Made by a program: the position numbers and the translations under genes. The notes beneath the pieces were generated by a model. That model saw nothing but the letters and a program-made list of their open reading frames with translations, was not told the origin of the DNA and made no database searches. A stretch of 64,000 nucleotides of DNA. It comes from Roseobacter ponti (GTDB lineage Bacteria > Pseudomonadota > Alphaproteobacteria > Rhodobacterales > Rhodobacteraceae). Shown one piece after another: positions 62,923-64,000 of this stretch (position 1 is its first letter; every line of letters starts with the position of its first letter). Location of the stretch: contig NZ_CP048788.1 of assembly GCF_012932215.1 (NCBI RefSeq), forward strand, positions 3,162,001 through 3,226,000. The letters run 5' to 3'.

Positions 62923-63251
62923 AATGACGTCTCCGCAAAGATGGCGCAGGCTGCGCGACAGAATATTGCGTGGAAAGACGCATTTTCTTTCCGGAAACGC
63001 AAGCCTTCTTTCGCTGCATTGCAGCAAATATCAAATGCAACCTTTTGCGCCCGGCCGGTTAACCAATATTTCAGGGCTGTCGCTGATAGTCAGGGCATCG
63101 GTATTTTCTGCTGCCGGAAGACCGGCACAGGCGCTGTTCACCATGCGGCAGAAAAATCGCCATTTCTTGAACCGGGGCCGCCCGGTCATCGCCGGGAACC
63201 GGCACAGTGATGACAGCGGGTGACGCCTTTCGAATGAAGGCAGACATAAGT
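62923..63251. other. Divergent intergenic region with mcl2 promoter area
   Basis: About 330 bases between mcl2 and the secreted protein gene. It holds the palindrome GCTGCATTGCAGC at 63013-63025 and TTTCGCTGCA at 63009-63018. Short in-frame ORFs here lack coding character; no RNA gene, repeat or further terminator is seen. Confidence 0.7.
63013..63025. promoter_or_regulatory. GCTGCA-T-TGCAGC palindrome upstream of mcl2
   Basis: A perfect 6+6 inverted repeat, 90 bases ahead of the mcl2 start. On the minus strand it reads GCTGCAATGCAGCGAAA; TGCAGCGAAA recurs at 48651-48660 before ecm. It is a related element to the palindromes upstream of ccr and ecm. Confidence 0.5.
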
Positions 63252-63584
63252 ATGACACGCATATCAAAACTTCTGCACCTGGGCGCATTGACGGCAGCGG
63301 CAGCTCTCTGGATCACATCAGTCACGGACGCATCCGCGCAGAACACGCGCAACTGCGGCCCGCGCGAAGCGGTCGTTGATCGTCTGGCACAGGGGTATGG
63401 CGAGAGCCGGCAGTCAATGGGACTGGGCGCAAACAACGCGGTGATCGAGGTGTTCGCCTCCGATGAGACCGGCACATGGACGATTACAGTGACAACGCCG
63501 AACGGCCTGACCTGTCTTGTGGCCTCAGGCCAGTCTTTCGAGACACTTGCAGAAGCGCTCCCGGCCAAAGGCAACGACGCCTGA
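63252..63584 (+). CDS. Small secreted hypothetical protein
   Basis: A 110-residue protein with a signal peptide (MTRISKLLHLGALTAAAALW, cleavage near ASA-QNT). The mature part (NCGPREAVVDRLAQGYGESR, VIEVFASDETGTWTITVTTP, LTCLVASGQSFE) is a small alpha-beta domain with two Cys, common in Rhodobacteraceae, without a known role. The ATG at 63252 fits the signal peptide; two earlier in-frame ATGs (63207, 63234) are possible. Confidence 0.8.
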   Translation: MTRISKLLHLGALTAAAALWITSVTDASAQNTRNCGPREAVVDRLAQGYGESRQSMGLGANNAVIEVFASDETGTWTITVTTPNGLTCLVASGQSFETLAEALPAKGNDA

Positions 63585-63600
63585 ACATGCGCGATCTTCC

Positions 63601-63623
63601 GGCCCGGTATGATGTTCCGGGCC
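63601..63623. terminator. Candidate bidirectional terminator hairpin
   Basis: GGCCCGG (63601-63607) and CCGGGCC (63617-63623) form a 7-pair stem with a nine-base loop between two convergent genes. A weak T-run follows on the plus strand (GGCGGTTTCTC). Confidence 0.45.
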
Positions 63624-63659
63624 CGGGCGGTTTCTCAGCAAAGATACCCGTGTCTCCCG

Positions 63660-64000
63660 TCAGGTCAGACCGTCCCAGATAAGTTTCGCACCGGTCACGG
63701 TGAGAAGCACATACGTTACCAGAAAAAACAGATCCTGCGGGACGATCCGGTGCGCACGAACACCGAGCCAGGCCCCGAAAAGCGCAAAAGGCGCCAGCAC
63801 AAGATTTGCGGTCAGCGTCTGCGATGTGAACATGCCCAGAGATGCGTAGGGCACAAATTTAAAGATATTCACCACGAAAAATACCAGCACCGTGGTTGCC
63901 TGAAACTCCGTTTTCGACAGGCGCAGTGACAGAAGATACACGGCCGCAGGCGGACCGCCGGCGTGACTGACAAAGCTGGTAAAGCCTGCAACTGCCCCGG
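63660..64000 (-). CDS. TauE/SafE-family permease, C-terminal part
   Basis: The frame is open from the window edge to the stop at 63660. The visible 113 residues contain GAVAGFTSFVSHAGGPPAAV, the second TSUP signature, then LTANLVLAPFALFGAWLGVR and a C-terminal helix. It is probably an anion (sulfite-type) exporter. The N-terminal half lies beyond base 64000. An internal ATG at 63941 is not the true start, since the motif lies upstream of it. Confidence 0.85.
   Translation of the reverse strand, partial: GAVAGFTSFVSHAGGPPAAVYLLSLRLSKTEFQATTVLVFFVVNIFKFVPYASLGMFTSQTLTANLVLAPFALFGAWLGVRAHRIVPQDLFFLVTYVLLTVTGAKLIWDGLT

Noticed and set aside
1-64000. Search by eye for tRNA genes, insertion sequences and integrase genes
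   Set aside because: No T-loop-like GGTTCGAATCC segments in intergenic DNA, no transposase or integrase motifs, and no terminal repeats were found.

Overview
The window is chromosomal DNA from a high-GC alphaproteobacterium, most probably a Roseobacter-group member of the Rhodobacteraceae. Supporting signs are GcrA, the ethylmalonyl-CoA pathway genes (ccr, ecm, mesaconyl-CoA hydratase, mcl2), NnrU, a LuxR/LuxI pair, DUF1194 and TIGR02186 proteins, and an alphaproteobacterial LexA box (GTTC-N7-GTTC). The genus cannot be fixed from the sequence. I found no rRNA, tRNA, CRISPR array, insertion sequence, integrase or prophage. Coding density is very high, and most genes are housekeeping or niche-adaptation genes packed into short operons.

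1-12 kb: end of a Sir2 deacylase, rpmB with its terminator, the GTPase chaperone meaB, helicase hrpB, the argD-argF arginine pair, an EamA exporter, and gcrA. gcrA has a promoter and a terminator-like hairpin in its leader. A TPP-dependent enzyme / class III CoA-transferase pair and a TPR protein of the TTC38 type follow. 12.7-17.4 kb: opgC-opgG-opgH operon for periplasmic glucans. 17.5-21.6 kb: rhodanese and YHS pair, SseB-like protein, uracil-DNA glycosylase, and an ArsR repressor with an ArsP/DUF318-type permease behind a dyad operator.

21.7-25 kb: capsule export genes kpsT and kpsE with kdsA. 25-35 kb: AsmA protein, rimO, a CDGSH protein, a LexA-boxed small repeat protein with a DCC-family protein, M48 protease, class IV aminotransferase, BLUF photosensor, universal stress protein, and nfu-GFA-tsaB-rimI. 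35-41.5 kb: a BMP-type nucleoside ABC importer (four genes), then a TauE/SafE exporter with a TIGR02186 protein. 41.5-45.5 kb: an SDR, a RecD-like helicase, luxI, luxR and a small overlapping ORF.

45.7-51.5 kb: ccr, a PlsB-like acyltransferase, divergent ecm, and purine nucleoside phosphorylase. 51.5-58.3 kb: DUF1989 protein, zinc-ribbon membrane protein, ZIP transporter, and an sdh operon (C-D-A-B) with three extra genes between sdhA and sdhB. 58.4-63 kb: DUF1194 protein, two TM2 proteins, a membrane protein, and an operon mcl2-nnrU-DUF1737-mesaconyl-CoA hydratase. The window ends with a secreted small protein and a partial TauE permease.

Functionally, ccr, ecm, mesaconyl-CoA hydratase, mcl2 and meaB together supply most of the ethylmalonyl-CoA route for acetyl-CoA assimilation. 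ccr, ecm and mcl2 share a TGCAAT-centred palindrome 76-90 bases upstream of each start codon, which suggests common regulation.
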